From an uncultured Streptococcus sp. (GTDB lineage Bacteria; Bacillota; Bacilli; Lactobacillales; Streptococcaceae), in assembly GCF_938020365.1 (NCBI RefSeq), contig NZ_CALIIB010000151.1, positions 1 to 15,837 on the forward strand: a stretch of 15,837 nt of DNA. The letters are read 5' to 3'. The translations under genes were made by a program, and so were the position numbers. Position 1 is the stretch's first letter; every line of letters starts with the position of its first letter. The notes below the pieces were generated by a model. It was not told the origin of the DNA and ran no database searches. It was given only the letters and a program-made list of their open reading frames with translations. Positions 1 through 6,729 of the stretch are shown one piece after another.

Positions 1-853
1 GAGTAAGGGTTACGATACCATCGTATGAATTATAGGTAGCTGAACCATTCAATCTGAAGTAGTCAAGGAAGTTTTCTTTCGTTACAGTTGTTTTTCCTGT
101 TTGTGGGTCAAACGAACGGAAGCCACTTTCTCCTGATTTACGGAAATCAGCGTAACCTTTATTTACTTCGCTTTGAGCAGCTGCTAATGTTGAATTAGCT
201 TCACTTTTGGCTACTGCATTTGTTGCTTGGCTAGCTGTTGCCAAACTAGCTGCTTGACTAGCTGCCTTTTCAACTGATACCTTAGCAGGTTCTACAGCGG
301 CAGCTGATTCTGTAGCTGCTTCAGATGAAACTGCAGTTGACTCTGCAGTAGCTGAAGTAGCTGGGCTAACTCGAGCCTCAGACTGAGTTGCAGCAGTTGA
401 TTGGCTAGTCGCTACTGAAGCTTTAGATACTTGTGAAGTAGCTTCTTTTAAAGCTGCTTCACTTTTTGAAGCAACTTCTGATTTAACAGTTTTTTCTTCC
501 ACTTTGCTTGATAGGTCTTCAGCAGAGGTAGAAGATGCTGTAGATGCTACACTTGAAACTGCGTTGCTTTCAGCGACAGTTGCTACGGTAGAATTCTTTT
601 CTATGGCCGACTCGGAGTCAGAATCATTCGCTCCCGAATCTTCTCCTGAATCTGGCACAGAGGTCGTTTTCTCCGTAGAGGTGCTTGAAGAATCCGTCTT
701 AGCTAACGTATCGGCTGAAACGACATTCCCCCCAAAGAACATGAAAGCTGCGACTGCTACAGAAGCCACGCCCACATTAAACTTACGGACTGAGTATCGA
801 AGTCGTTTCTCAGCACTCGCACGGTTTAATCTGCGTCTCGCATTTTTATCCAT
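1..853 (-). CDS. YSIRK-type cell-wall surface protein, N-terminal part (runs off the window)
   Basis: Only the first 284 codons are present; the gene continues beyond position 1. The start at 853 is chosen because AAAGGAG lies about seven bases upstream; an in-frame ATG six bases further upstream would sit on top of that site. Seen: a basic N-terminus (KNARRRLNR), then a YSIRK/GxxS signal (YSVRKFNVGVAS, residues 20-31), a hydrophobic stretch to about residue 44 and a likely signal-peptidase site after VSA (46). Residues 48 to about 230 are very rich in Ser, Ala, Thr, Glu and Val with little hydrophobic patterning, which suggests an extended or disordered stalk. From about 255 a folded domain begins (ENFLDYFRLNGSATY, then GIVTLT at the edge). 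That onset reminds me of L-type lectin-like domains in streptococcal adhesins, but this is a weak call. YSIRK signals direct export at the division septum, usually of LPXTG-anchored proteins; the anchor is not in view. Confidence 0.85.
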   Translation of the reverse strand, partial: MDKNARRRLNRASAEKRLRYSVRKFNVGVASVAVAAFMFFGGNVVSADTLAKTDSSSTSTEKTTSVPDSGEDSGANDSDSESAIEKNSTVATVAESNAVSSVASTASSTSAEDLSSKVEEKTVKSEVASKSEAALKEATSQVSKASVATSQSTAATQSEARVSPATSATAESTAVSSEAATESAAAVEPAKVSVEKAASQAASLATASQATNAVAKSEANSTLAAAQSEVNKGYADFRKSGESGFRSFDPQTGKTTVTKENFLDYFRLNGSATYNSYDGIVTLT

Positions 854-985
854 GAACATCTCTCCTTTTTAAAATATAGTTCAACCACCTATTACTCAAC
901 ACCTTAACGCCTGAGCAGCAAAGTATTTTATAACATATGATTGGTGGTTCTAATGTCAAAGTTTAGACATTAAACCATACCAATA

Positions 986-1014
986 ATTATACCGCTTTTT
1001 TCCTATTATATCAA
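986..1014 (-). promoter_or_regulatory. promoter of the YSIRK surface protein gene
   Basis: On the minus strand TTGATA (1014-1009) and TATAAT (991-986) are separated by exactly 17 bases, a near-consensus SigA promoter. Transcription would start near 979, leaving an untranslated leader of about 125 bases. That leader begins with a 7-bp inverted repeat, TAATGTC/GACATTA (951-957 and 966-972), which could be a 5' hairpin or an operator. A second, weaker extended -10 (TGTTATAAA, around 927-935) lies closer to the gene. Confidence 0.65.
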
Positions 1015-1038
1015 GGATTTTACTATCTAATTTTTTTC

Positions 1039-1055
1039 TGTAACAAAAGTGTAAT
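1039..1055 (+). promoter_or_regulatory. candidate VicR/WalR (YycF) binding site
   Basis: TGTAAC, five bases, TGTAAT. This fits the WalR/VicR direct-repeat consensus TGTWAH-N5-TGTWAH at every defined position. It is centred about 68 bases upstream of the predicted start of the surface-protein transcript, a plausible activator position. VicR controls cell-wall and surface genes in streptococci. Binding is inferred from the motif alone, in an AT-rich region where chance matches are possible. Confidence 0.45.
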
Positions 1056-1152
1056 ATCATATTATAGGGATAGCAAAAAGCTTTAGCGACGCCGTTTTAA
1101 GAGAATGAAAACAACAAAAATAATCTTTATAGTTTGATGATCAAAACAAAAT

Positions 1153-1176
1153 AAAAAAGAGCCCCCACAGGGCTCT
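1153..1176 (-). terminator. Rho-independent terminator after trmB
   Basis: Read on the minus strand, a 7-bp stem AGAGCCC/GGGCTCT (1176-1170 and 1164-1158) closes a 5-base loop and is followed by a run of T (1158-1153). It lies about 70 bases after the trmB stop and ends the ecsA-ecsB-ccrZ-trmB block. Confidence 0.85.
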
Positions 1177-1244
1177 ATCCAACAAAAATCGATCATAAAA
1201 TCCGACAATTGAGATAGAAAACCTGTTTAGGACTCTCTTTATTT

Positions 1245-1883
1245 TTATTGAAACTCTGCTTCGACCCGGTAAATAACCTGACCCTTGCTAGAGAATTTTT
1301 GTTCATATTCAGTCAAGACATTGCCTTCAAAGTCACTAGCATGAAGATCCAGCCAAACACCTTTGAGAACCATGCCATACTGCGAAAAGCTGACCAGGCT
1401 GTACTCAAACAAGCCACGGTTGTCCGTTTTGAAGTGGATTTCACCTTTTTCTGGCAAAATTTGCTTAAAGGTATCCAAGAAAGACTTATAGGTCAGCCGG
1501 CGTTTTTCATGTCGCTTCTTTGGCCACGGATCAGAGAAATTCAGATAAAGCCGGTCAATTTCTCCGTCTGCAAAGTAGTTGGTCAAATCTGAACCATCCA
1601 CCCAGAGTAGCTTAATATTGGGTACATCAGCCGCCAAAACCTTATCCAAAGCGTAACTGAGAACAGACTTCTGAATGTCAATCCCGATGTAATTGATGTT
1701 TGGATTAGCCTTAGCCATCCCTGTAATGAAAGCCCCTTTACCGCTCCCAACTTCAACATGGATCGGATGGTCGTTTCCAAAAATTTCTCGCCATTTTCCC
1801 TTGGCATCAACTGGATTTAGAACCACATAGTGGGGATTAGCTTCTAATAGTTCAGTCGCCCCCTTACGATTTCTTACTCTCAT
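1245..1883 (-). CDS. trmB: tRNA (guanine-N7-)-methyltransferase TrmB
   Basis: TrmB transfers a methyl group from S-adenosylmethionine to N7 of guanosine 46 in the tRNA variable loop; it is cytosolic. The 212 residues are the usual length. Seen: SAM-binding motif I VEVGSGKG (43-50), an acidic GIDI at the end of the next strand (67-70), the TrmB signature SDPWPKKRHEKRRL (117-130), FKTDN (151-155) and the C-terminal TEYEQKF (191-197), which positions the guanine. The start overlaps the end of ccrZ by four bases (ATGA), so the two are translationally coupled. This pairing of trmB with ccrZ is, as I recall, conserved in streptococci and other Firmicutes. A terminator follows. Nothing looks damaged. 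Confidence 0.97.
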   Translation of the reverse strand: MRVRNRKGATELLEANPHYVVLNPVDAKGKWREIFGNDHPIHVEVGSGKGAFITGMAKANPNINYIGIDIQKSVLSYALDKVLAADVPNIKLLWVDGSDLTNYFADGEIDRLYLNFSDPWPKKRHEKRRLTYKSFLDTFKQILPEKGEIHFKTDNRGLFEYSLVSFSQYGMVLKGVWLDLHASDFEGNVLTEYEQKFSSKGQVIYRVEAEFQ

Positions 1884-2674
1884 CTTACCTTTCCATACTT
1901 AGAACGGAAGTTGCGTAAGGCGTAAATCTCCCGGTTCACATTTTCTAAATCATTGTTTTCATAATATTTAGCAATCTGCATCAGATAAGAGTATTGACCA
2001 AACCAATACAGTTTTTTGATAACCTTGTCATTGTACTTATAACCGTAGTAGGTCAACCACTCCTGCCAATTGGTATCTGGGATATAGTGACTCAATATAT
2101 GAGCAACATCCAACATCCTGTCCGTCAAGCGAACCGAATCCCAATCCACCAAATAAATCAAGCCACTATCCGTCTGAAACCAGTTGCTATGCCGTACATC
2201 ACCGTGGACAATCGTCGCGTAGTCCTCACGAAAAGCAGGTACCGTTTGCCGCAAATCCCGAATAATTGATTGCAGGTACTGATTGTTCCGCAAAACAACC
2301 GGCGCTTGATTGAGCCAGCTATTGATTAGATCGATCGGCGTTTCTAAAATATAACCCAATTTGGCCAACTGAGTCATCAGAGGCTTCGACCGATGCAAAC
2401 GCGTTAAAATATTGATCACTTGCTTTTTAGACATATCATTAGGCGTTAAAATGGTACCTGAAAGCCATTCTTGTCCACTCATGACATTGCCATCTGGCAA
2501 GCGTCGACTCCACAGAAGTTGCGGAGCAATTTGTTCTCTGGCTAAGCCTGCCAGAATCGGGGTCGTATTCATCTTGACGAAAACTCGCCCCCCGTCTGGA
2601 TAAGTTCCCATATAGGCCTTTCCGCTCTTACCAGCTATTGGTGTCAGGGCTAGCTCGTTATCAACCAAGACCAT
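1880..2674 (-). CDS. ccrZ: cell-cycle regulator CcrZ (YtmP-like phosphotransferase family)
   Basis: The 264-residue protein agrees with pneumococcal CcrZ along its whole length as far as I can recall that sequence. CcrZ is recruited to midcell by FtsZ and promotes DNA replication initiation through DnaA, linking division with replication; its own substrate is a sugar or nucleoside-type molecule by family analogy (aminoglycoside phosphotransferase/choline kinase fold). Seen: the catalytic loop VHGDVRHSN with His157, Asp159 and Asn164, and the metal-binding VDWDS with Asp177. These are the family's expected active-site residues, so the enzyme should be active. AAGGAGG lies six bases before the ATG. 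It has its own predicted promoter at the end of ecsB and overlaps trmB by four bases. Confidence 0.93.
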   Translation of the reverse strand: MVLVDNELALTPIAGKSGKAYMGTYPDGGRVFVKMNTTPILAGLAREQIAPQLLWSRRLPDGNVMSGQEWLSGTILTPNDMSKKQVINILTRLHRSKPLMTQLAKLGYILETPIDLINSWLNQAPVVLRNNQYLQSIIRDLRQTVPAFREDYATIVHGDVRHSNWFQTDSGLIYLVDWDSVRLTDRMLDVAHILSHYIPDTNWQEWLTYYGYKYNDKVIKKLYWFGQYSYLMQIAKYYENNDLENVNREIYALRNFRSKYGKVR

Positions 2675-2703
2675 GATTCCCCTCCTTAAAAAGTTTCCTC
2701 ACT

Positions 2704-2732
2704 ATTTTACTAATTTTCATTCTTTTAGTCAA
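2704..2732 (-). promoter_or_regulatory. internal promoter for ccrZ-trmB
   Basis: TTGACT (2732-2727) and TAAAAT (2709-2704) are 17 bases apart on the minus strand. The -35 contains the stop codon of ecsB. The start would be near 2697, giving a short leader of about 22 bases that carries the strong ccrZ ribosome site. It would let ccrZ-trmB be expressed apart from ecsAB. Confidence 0.55.
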
Positions 2733-3771
2733 CCAATCTTTTTAGTTTATATGGCAAATAGACTAGATACAAAAAGATTGTTGCTCCAAGCATTGCTAAC
2801 ACTGCCATCTTATCTTGGAAAAAGAGTACTGCCACTAGCGTTTCAAAAAGCAAAACACTATGTCCAATCCCTGTAATAACTTGTCTTGCGCCCTTTATTT
2901 TAGACTTGCTATCCAGCGGGAAAAGCTGGGTTAAATACTGATAATCAAAGGCTTCATACAAGGCCAGCAACTGAAAGAGCAGAAGATAGTTGAAAAGGAC
3001 GACAAAACCTGCAGCAATCCAAGACTGGCTGACGAAGACAAGCGTTAAGAGGGCTAAAAGTAGAAGACGCAAGGTCAGAGGGAATAAATCGCCATTGCGA
3101 AGATAGGAGCGCAGAAACATATTTTGCCAAGTCTTGGCATGGGTCTTAGGCAAAAACCTTGTCAGCCCGTCCAAATAAGCTCTTCTTTTGACACTATTAG
3201 AAATGCCTTTCACATTTGTAAAGAGGGCAAAGAAACGAAGAACTTTCTGCTTGCGGCCTTCCTCAGCTGCGATTGCATATTGCCAATTGAGACGATCAGA
3301 CAAGAAAAAGCGATGCCCTTTGAATTGAAAAACGAGCCATTTCAAAAATAACATGAAGAGACAGTACAGTCCAAAGCCCCAGATTGGCAAACCTAAGGCC
3401 AAAAACAACGGCGCTAACAAGATCAGCAACAAGGTTTGCAGCAGACCAAAGAGAATATACGAACGCTGGATTTGTCCCTTGACAAACTCAATGACCGCCT
3501 GCTCCTGCACCAGCAAAAAGAGCATATCTGGCTTTTCCAGATAGGTTGCGGTATTCCCAAAAGGAAGAATGAGCACAGAGAATAAGACTAATCCGGCGAT
3601 GATCGGCCAAGACTGACTAGGAAAATTCCGCAGCAATTGATTGTACTGAACCGCCAGAAAACCTAGAAAAATCAATAGAAACAAGACAAAGTGATCATTG
3701 AGAACATAGCGCAGATACTTCAAGCAACGCTGACGGAAATCTTGCTTGCGTTTAGCAAATACTTCTTTCAT
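2725..3771 (-). CDS. ecsB: EcsB/PptB-type ABC transporter permease
   Basis: This is the membrane partner of EcsA. The 348 residues begin with a basic cytosolic N-terminus (KEVFAKRKQDFRQRC) and contain several clear hydrophobic segments, the first at about 29-46 and 57-74 and others near 103-145, 233-275 and 305-340, separated by a basic cytosolic loop. That is the EcsB layout. In streptococci the EcsAB pair has been described as PptAB, the exporter of Rgg-family peptide pheromones (SHP and ComS precursors); in Bacillus, EcsAB affects protein secretion and intramembrane proteolysis. The start overlaps the ecsA stop by four bases, so the two are coupled. Naming rests on the EcsA partner, membrane profile and position opposite hit. 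Confidence 0.9.
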   Translation of the reverse strand: MKEVFAKRKQDFRQRCLKYLRYVLNDHFVLFLLIFLGFLAVQYNQLLRNFPSQSWPIIAGLVLFSVLILPFGNTATYLEKPDMLFLLVQEQAVIEFVKGQIQRSYILFGLLQTLLLILLAPLFLALGLPIWGFGLYCLFMLFLKWLVFQFKGHRFFLSDRLNWQYAIAAEEGRKQKVLRFFALFTNVKGISNSVKRRAYLDGLTRFLPKTHAKTWQNMFLRSYLRNGDLFPLTLRLLLLALLTLVFVSQSWIAAGFVVLFNYLLLFQLLALYEAFDYQYLTQLFPLDSKSKIKGARQVITGIGHSVLLFETLVAVLFFQDKMAVLAMLGATIFLYLVYLPYKLKRLVD

Positions 3772-4499
3772 AGCGCAGCCTCTTCCGTCAAGGCCAGATA
3801 GATGTCATTGAGACTAGCATCCGGCATCTGAAATTGTCCTCGCAATTCAGCTAGATTGCCCTTAGCGCGCACCTGCCCTTTATTTAAAATCACAAAGCTA
3901 TCACACATCTTCTCAGCCGAATCCAGAACATGGGTGCTCATAAGGATGGACTTACCTTTTTTCTTTTCCTCATCCAAGAGCTGGATAAGATCTGCAATAG
4001 CTACCGGATCCAGCCCCAAAAAAGGCTCATCCACGATAAAAAGACTAGGATCCACCACGAAAGCACAGATAATCATGACTTTCTGCTTCATCCCCTTAGA
4101 GAAATGCACTGGAAACCAGTCCAACTTATCCTTGAGTCGGAAGATAGTTAAGAGGCGCTCCACGCGCTCAAAAGCTGTCTCCTGCTCAATGTCGTAAGCC
4201 ATAGCTACCGTCTCAATGTGCTCGCGCAGGGTCAACTCCTCATAAAGGCTCGGTGTCTCTGGGATAAAGCCAATCTTCTTACGGTAGGCACTAGGATTTT
4301 CTTGCAGCTGCAAACCATCAATCCGAATTTCTCCCTTGTAAGGCGTCAATAAACCGATAATTTCATTTATGGTAGTGGATTTACCAGCACCGTTGAGACC
4401 AATCAGCCCAACCAGCTGACCATCGCCCACTTCAAAGCTAATATCTTTCAAAACAGGAATGTTAATATAGCCGCCCGTAAGCTCTTTGATTTCTAACAT
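3768..4499 (-). CDS. ecsA: EcsA/PptA-type ABC transporter ATP-binding protein
   Basis: Cytosolic ATPase of the EcsAB (PptAB) transporter. The 243 residues hold a complete nucleotide-binding domain: Walker A GLNGAGKST (34-42), ABC signature FSKGMKQK (133-140), Walker B LFIVDEPFLGLD (153-164) and switch His180 (STH). The Q-loop region reads FIPETPSLYEELT, with Glu where many ABC ATPases have Gln; as I recall this is usual for EcsA. It heads a minus-strand operon with ecsB and is divergent from hit across 67 bases. GGAG lies upstream of the ATG. Its likely role is to power export of short hydrophobic pheromone precursors, which matters here because a ComR-type operator lies in the same window. 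Confidence 0.94.
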   Translation of the reverse strand: MLEIKELTGGYINIPVLKDISFEVGDGQLVGLIGLNGAGKSTTINEIIGLLTPYKGEIRIDGLQLQENPSAYRKKIGFIPETPSLYEELTLREHIETVAMAYDIEQETAFERVERLLTIFRLKDKLDWFPVHFSKGMKQKVMIICAFVVDPSLFIVDEPFLGLDPVAIADLIQLLDEEKKKGKSILMSTHVLDSAEKMCDSFVILNKGQVRAKGNLAELRGQFQMPDASLNDIYLALTEEAAL

Positions 4500-4513
4500 A
4501 TTTTCTCCAAATC

Positions 4514-4522
4514 TGGTATAAT
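4514..4522 (+). promoter_or_regulatory. extended -10 promoter of hit
   Basis: TGGTATAAT is a full extended -10 on the plus strand with no recognisable -35. Transcription would begin near 4529, about 38 bases before the hit ATG, and the leader carries AGAGGT as ribosome site. Its signals lie between the ecsA start and the ecsA promoter, so the two transcripts overlap at their 5' ends. Confidence 0.6.
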
Positions 4523-4531
4523 AGTTCTTAT

Positions 4532-4540
4532 ATTATAACA
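4532..4540 (-). promoter_or_regulatory. extended -10 promoter of ecsA
   Basis: The minus strand reads TGTTATAAT, a full extended -10 (TGn plus TATAAT), 32 bases before the ecsA ATG. No good -35 is seen, as expected for an extended -10 promoter. It is interleaved with the divergent hit promoter. Confidence 0.6.
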
Positions 4541-4566
4541 AAATCTAGCGAATAGAGGTATCATTT

Positions 4567-4977
4567 ATGGCTGATTGTATTTTTTGTAAGATTATCGCCG
4601 GAGAAATCCCGTCTTCTAAAGTTTATGAAGATGACCAGGTAGTCGCCTTTCTAGACATTTCCCAGGTCACTCCAGGCCATACTTTGGTCGTTCCCAAGCA
4701 GCATTTCAGAAATCTTTTGGAAATGGATGCAGACAGTGCTAGTCAGCTCTTCGCTCGTGTCCCAGACATCGCCCGCAAGGTCATGAAAGCAACAGGCGCC
4801 AAGGGCATGAACATCCTTAACAACAACGAAGAAATTGCTGGACAGACGGTCTTTCACACCCATGTCCACCTAGCTCCTCGCTATGAAGAGACAGACGGTC
4901 TACAAATCAGCTTTGAAACCCACGAACCAGATTTTCCAGCCTTAGCTCAATTGGCTGAAAAGATTACTCAAGCCTAA
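4567..4977 (+). CDS. hit: HIT-family nucleotide hydrolase (histidine triad)
   Basis: A 136-residue cytosolic histidine-triad protein, the normal size for this family. Seen: the opening DCIFCKIIAGEIPSSKVYED, with Cys4 and Cys7 of a possible zinc site, the mid-protein TPGHTLVVPKQH, and the triad HTHVHL with His97, His99 and His101. The middle His is normally the one that forms the nucleotidyl intermediate. HIT proteins hydrolyse phosphoramidates such as AMP-lysine or AMP-NH2; the physiological substrate is not known from sequence. It is divergent from ecsA and followed nine bases later by a small membrane protein with a strong ribosome site, so the two are probably co-transcribed. Confidence 0.95.
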   Translation: MADCIFCKIIAGEIPSSKVYEDDQVVAFLDISQVTPGHTLVVPKQHFRNLLEMDADSASQLFARVPDIARKVMKATGAKGMNILNNNEEIAGQTVFHTHVHLAPRYEETDGLQISFETHEPDFPALAQLAEKITQA

Positions 4978-4986
4978 GGAGGGACT

Positions 4987-5262
4987 ATGAAATTTTCAAA
5001 TCTCATGCTTTTCACAGGCGCAGCCTGGGCCAGCTACCATTTGGTCAAAAACCGGAAGACAATTAGCCAAGAAGTCGTCGAAACATCCGATATCTTGGAT
5101 AAAATTCAAGATAATTTAGCTAACATCCAGCACAATCTCACCATTATTCAAGAACAGCGAGACAATATCAAGGAAATGGCTCAAGATTTGACTTATAAAT
5201 ACAAGGTTTTCGAAAAACAAGCTCAGGCTCAAATCACGCAAATACAGGATATCTGGCAATAG
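4987..5262 (+). CDS. small membrane-anchored coiled-coil protein, function unknown
   Basis: I do not recognise a named function; a small protein of this type is common after hit in streptococci. The 91 residues start with a hydrophobic segment (LMLFTGAAWASYHLV, about 6-20), a single likely membrane anchor or uncleaved signal, followed by a long charged helix. The repeating ILDKIQDNLANIQHNLTIIQ pattern (36-55) has heptad spacing of I and L, so a coiled coil is likely. AAGGAGG precedes the ATG by five bases. It is the last gene before a strong terminator. Confidence 0.8.
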   Translation: MKFSNLMLFTGAAWASYHLVKNRKTISQEVVETSDILDKIQDNLANIQHNLTIIQEQRDNIKEMAQDLTYKYKVFEKQAQAQITQIQDIWQ

Positions 5263-5281
5263 AAAACTTTCTCATAACAAC

Positions 5282-5309
5282 AAAAACCATGGCACAACCA
5301 TGGTTTTTT
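5282..5309. terminator. bidirectional terminator between the hit operon and comB
   Basis: An 11-bp perfect stem, AAAAACCATGG (5282-5292) and CCATGGTTTTT (5298-5308), closes the 5-base loop CACAA. It has T tracts on both strands. It lies between two convergent units and would end both. Confidence 0.9.
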
Positions 5310-5359
5310 CATATTTGCGAGATAAAAACTTCAATCAAAACTTATCGACTATTCTTCCT

Positions 5360-6715
5360 TTAGTCTCTTCTCAAGAATTGATCCAAGTAATAGTCAAAGT
5401 AGGTTTTGCTTCCTGTGATGACTACTGCACGACCTTCAATACCATAACGTATCTTCTTGGCTTGGGCATCCGTTAAGCTTATTTCAGCTTCCACCTTAAA
5501 GAAGTTGCCTTTTTCCGTTTTCGTCGCATTGTTGTCAATGTTTGAAATTTTAGATTTGAGAACAAATTCTTTATTATTTCCATCCATTGCAGTGAAACGC
5601 AAGGTCTCACCTTTTTTCAGACTAGCTACATCTTTTGAGGTCACATAGGTTGTAATAACGACCTTTTTTTCCTTGGTCAAAACAGGATACAACTGAGCGA
5701 GCAACTTTCCTTCGGGAACCAGATTCGCTCCTGCTGTTTCAGGATTTAGGTGGAGAATACCATCTTCAGTTGCTGTGATCATGCCCTTTTGAGTGATACC
5801 ACCTTGCACCTTGAGATTGTTTTCAACTTCTAAAATCTTTTGATTCAAGGCCGTCAATTCTTGACCAACTTTAGTCAACTGCTGAGCTTTCAAAGACTCA
5901 AGCTGACTATCCAAGCTCCCAGAATAAGCCTGCTGAGCACCAGAACCCGCATACTGCACTCGATAACCTGCAAGAGCTGATTCAAACTGAGAAATCTGAC
6001 TATCAATTTGCGAAAGAACCTGACTCTTTAGCTGACCTTGACTATCTGCAGCGGCTTGTGTCTCATAAGCCTGATAGATGCTATAGCCAGCATTAGTCGA
6101 GGGGACACTTGTCCCATTTTGGATAGCATTTCTAAGAGTCTGGTAATCTGCTAATTTGGCATTTGTTTCATTGATCAAATTCCCCAGTTCTGCCTGTGAA
6201 TTGCTAGCTGCTGAATTTTGAGAAGCAATGGTCGAATTTTGCTGCTCGGTATTACTACGGATACTCGCAGCTTGATTCTTGTAATCATTAAATGCTTGTT
6301 CATAGCCGAAGCGATCCTCTCCTGAAAACTGGCTAGTCCCCGTCTTCAGACTTTCTTGCAGCAGCTCCAACTGACGTTTTTGCTCCTTCAAGCTTTCTAC
6401 TTGAGAGGAGAAGGTTTCTTTTTGAGTATTTTCGCTATCAGACTTATACTGAACTAAAAGATCTCCTTTTTTAACAACCTTGTTTTCCTTCAAATTATTC
6501 GTGACAATAGCATTGTTACTGGTTGATTGGATGTTAGCCAGAATCTTGCTAGGTTCAATAGAAGCACCTGAAGTAATAGTGATTTCTTTTTTAGCAAAGA
6601 GGGAGAATAAGACCACAAAAATCAACAAGAAGAAAGTCGGTAAAATCACGCGCACAGAAAAGCTAGAATATCTACGGTTATAAAATTCGGCACTCTCTAA
6701 GTAATGTTCTTCCAT
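5360..6715 (-). CDS. comB: ComB-type accessory protein of the double-glycine peptide exporter
   Basis: Membrane-fusion (HlyD-like) partner of ComA, thought to bridge the transporter and the outside. The 451 residues fit ComB (about 450). Seen: the family opening YLESAEFYNRRYSSFSVRV (5-23), a membrane segment (about 24-41), SGASIEPSKILANIQSTSNN (49-68) at the start of the lipoyl-like domain, a long Gln/Ser-rich coiled coil (about 95-300) holding QYKSDSEN and AGSGAQQAYSGSL, then a second barrel half with EDGILHLNPET and the ending YYLDQFLRRD. It resembles pneumococcal ComB more than any other I recall; BlpB/NlmE-type partners are the alternative. It starts 14 bases after comA with AAGGAG as ribosome site, so the genes form one operon. 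A bidirectional terminator follows. Confidence 0.92.
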   Translation of the reverse strand: MEEHYLESAEFYNRRYSSFSVRVILPTFFLLIFVVLFSLFAKKEITITSGASIEPSKILANIQSTSNNAIVTNNLKENKVVKKGDLLVQYKSDSENTQKETFSSQVESLKEQKRQLELLQESLKTGTSQFSGEDRFGYEQAFNDYKNQAASIRSNTEQQNSTIASQNSAASNSQAELGNLINETNAKLADYQTLRNAIQNGTSVPSTNAGYSIYQAYETQAAADSQGQLKSQVLSQIDSQISQFESALAGYRVQYAGSGAQQAYSGSLDSQLESLKAQQLTKVGQELTALNQKILEVENNLKVQGGITQKGMITATEDGILHLNPETAGANLVPEGKLLAQLYPVLTKEKKVVITTYVTSKDVASLKKGETLRFTAMDGNNKEFVLKSKISNIDNNATKTEKGNFFKVEAEISLTDAQAKKIRYGIEGRAVVITGSKTYFDYYLDQFLRRD

Positions 6716-6729
6716 CTTCTTTCTCCTTT

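Larger units (their letters stand above)
854..1244. other. intergenic region between surface protein gene and trmB
   Basis: Contains the surface-gene promoter, the VicR-like repeat, a leader dyad and the trmB terminator. In 1076-1150 I see only short dyads (GTTTT/AAAAC at 1093-1111, TTTGAT-G-ATCAAA near 1133-1146) without a function I can support. No gene was found. Confidence 0.6.

Noticed and set aside
504..872. Plus-strand ORF of 122 codons opposite the surface protein gene
   Set aside because: It is the mirror of the Ser/Ala/Glu-rich stalk of the minus-strand YSIRK gene, with no ribosome site and repetitive composition.
1093..1146. GTTTT-AAAAC repeats in AT-rich DNA, considered as a CRISPR-like or leader element
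   Set aside because: No repeated unit with spacers; only short dyads expected in such composition.
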